34,502 nt of DNA from an uncultured Bacteroidota bacterium (GTDB taxonomy: Bacteria > Bacteroidota > Bacteroidia > Flavobacteriales > UA16), in assembly GCA_902578505.1 (NCBI GenBank), contig CACHDD010000004.1, positions 1-34,502 of the forward strand, written 5' to 3'. Below, piece by piece: positions 33,437 through 34,502 of this stretch. Both the position numbers and the translations under genes were made by a program. The notes beneath the pieces were generated by a model. That model had not been told where the DNA came from. It ran no database searches and worked only from the letters and a program-made list of their open reading frames with translations. Within the stretch, counting starts at the first letter, position 1, and each line of letters opens with the position of its first letter.

Positions 33437-34502
33437 TTACTTTATATATTTAAAATCCTCACCTTTTTTAATATTCTTTAAAGTCTCGAAGATAAGTTTG
33501 ATACATCCTTCCACATCGTCTTTGTGAACCATTTCAACCGTTGTATGCATATATCTCAATGGTAAAGAAATCAAAGCACTTGCTACACCTTTATTTGAAT
33601 ATGCAAAGGCGTCGGTGTCTGTACCAGTAGAGCGAGATGCAGCCATGCGCTGGAAGTCAATTTTATTCTTCTCAGCAGTATCAATAATTCTATGAAGAAG
33701 GTTATTTTGTACCGCTGGACCATATGTCACAGCGGGTCCTTTTCCTGCCGCAGTATCTCCTTGCTCAATCTTATTGATCATAGGGGTGTGTGTACAATGA
33801 CAAACATCAGTTACAATTGCAACGTCTGGTTGTATGCGTTCTGCTATCATTTGGGCACCCCTCAAGCCTATTTCCTCTTGAACAGAATTTGTGATATATA
33901 GGCCAAAAGGAAGCTTCACCTCATTTTCCTTAAGCAGTCTTGCAACCTCAGCTATCATAAACCCTCCAGCTCTGTTGTCTAGGGCTCGACCAACGTACCA
34001 CTTCTTATTGAGCTTAATGAATTCATCTGGATATGTAACTACGCATCCAACGTGAATCCCCATCTTCTCAACTTCTTTATTATCCTTTGCTCCGACGTCT
34101 AAAAAAATGTTCTTAACCTGAGGAGTTTCCTCCTTACCAGGTTTACGAGTGTGAATCGCAGGCCAACCAAAAACTCCAGTTACCGGTCCCTTTTTAGTGT
34201 GTATCACCACTCTTTTTGATGGAGCAATTTGGTGGTCTGACCCTCCATTTCTTCTCAGGTAGATATATCCCTGAGGATTAATGTAATGGACAAACCAACT
34301 GATCTCGTCAGCGTGGGCTTCAATCACCACCTTGTAATCTGCCTCGGGATTTATTACACCTACTGCCGTCCCATATGTGTCGACGAAGTAGTCATCGATA
34401 TATGGTTTTATGTAATCGAGCCAAAGCTTTTGGCCTTCAGACTCGAATCCAGTTGGAGAGGGGTTATTTAGATAATTCTCAAGGAACTTTTCAGAATCCT
34501 TG
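33437..34502 (-). CDS. M42 family glutamyl aminopeptidase/deblocking peptidase (5' end missing)
   Basis: A zinc or cobalt aminopeptidase of family M42; the frame is open through the right edge, so the first residues are missing and about 354 are visible. The segment at the edge, PSPTGFESEGQKLW, is the N-terminal substrate-approach region of the family. Metal and catalytic residues are seen in VIEAHADEISWF, RALDNRAGG, VQEEIGLRGAQ (catalytic Glu), DVCHCTHTP and RYMHTTVEMVHKDD. A GTG at 34330 is internal, not a start. These enzymes form a 12-subunit tetrahedral complex that trims peptides in the cytoplasm. Confidence 0.93.
   Translation of the reverse strand, partial: KDSEKFLENYLNNPSPTGFESEGQKLWLDYIKPYIDDYFVDTYGTAVGVINPEADYKVVIEAHADEISWFVHYINPQGYIYLRRNGGSDHQIAPSKRVVIHTKKGPVTGVFGWPAIHTRKPGKEETPQVKNIFLDVGAKDNKEVEKMGIHVGCVVTYPDEFIKLNKKWYVGRALDNRAGGFMIAEVARLLKENEVKLPFGLYITNSVQEEIGLRGAQMIAERIQPDVAIVTDVCHCTHTPMINKIEQGDTAAGKGPAVTYGPAVQNNLLHRIIDTAEKNKIDFQRMAASRSTGTDTDAFAYSNKGVASALISLPLRYMHTTVEMVHKDDVEGCIKLIFETLKNIKKGEDFKYIK

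Noticed and set aside
34328..34330. GTG as the start of the M42 peptidase
   Set aside because: The same frame stays open to the right edge and codes for the expected N-terminal family sequence (PSPTGFESEGQKLW), so the gene runs off the window.

Overview
The window is AT-rich chromosomal DNA of a member of the Bacteroidetes, most likely a marine flavobacterium (Flavobacteriales; the finer placement is inference). The evidence is a complete gliding/type IX secretion core (gldK, gldL, gldM, gldN with a porP/sprF-like gene), a type IX sorting domain at the left edge, several Bacteroidetes-only families (DUF4834, DUF4924), and promoters of the Bacteroidetes form TTTG-N19-TAnnTTTG. I see no rRNA, tRNA, CRISPR array, insertion sequence, prophage or integrase. 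Genes are densely packed, and no gene-free stretch reaches 300 bases.

Layout. 1-1217 (+): tail of a secreted protein and an RluA-family pseudouridine synthase. 1218-9168 (-): an ABC-F ATPase, then, upstream of it, a type IX secretion operon transcribed porP/sprF > gldK > gldL > gldM > gldN and ending at a strong hairpin. 9249-12836 (-): an arginase-fold protein that has lost metal ligands, and topA. 12982-21020 (+): miaB, a sigma-54 activator, lptE, a TPR-like protein, secG, groES, groEL, a GldA-like ABC ATPase and rsgA, many overlapping or nearly touching. 21021-21815 (-): cysQ. 21831-24322 (+): a TPP-riboswitch-like leader followed by a TonB-dependent receptor. 24300-25169 (-): an alpha/beta hydrolase. 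25330-33394 (+): carB, a DUF4834 protein, a YfhO-like membrane protein, an acyltransferase-like protein, a 66-residue unknown, an OmpH/Skp-like protein and a DUF4924 protein. 33437 to the right edge (-): an M42 aminopeptidase whose first codons lie outside the window.

How the genes work together. Much of the window is envelope building. SecG helps export across the inner membrane, LptE places LPS, the OmpH/Skp-like protein escorts outer-membrane proteins, and GldKLMN plus PorP/SprF form the secretion machine for cargo such as the protein whose tail is at the left edge. GroESL, RsgA, MiaB, the pseudouridine synthase and the ABC-F protein serve folding, ribosomes and RNA.

The points most worth a second look are regulatory. 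A good match to a sigma-54 -24/-12 promoter lies just before groES, with a sigma-54 activator gene a few genes upstream on the same strand. The TPP-riboswitch-like leader before the TonB receptor appears to have a much shortened pyrophosphate-binding arm. A perfect palindrome covers the -33 box of the miaB promoter. The arginase-like protein between topA and the secretion operon lacks three of the six metal ligands of the family.
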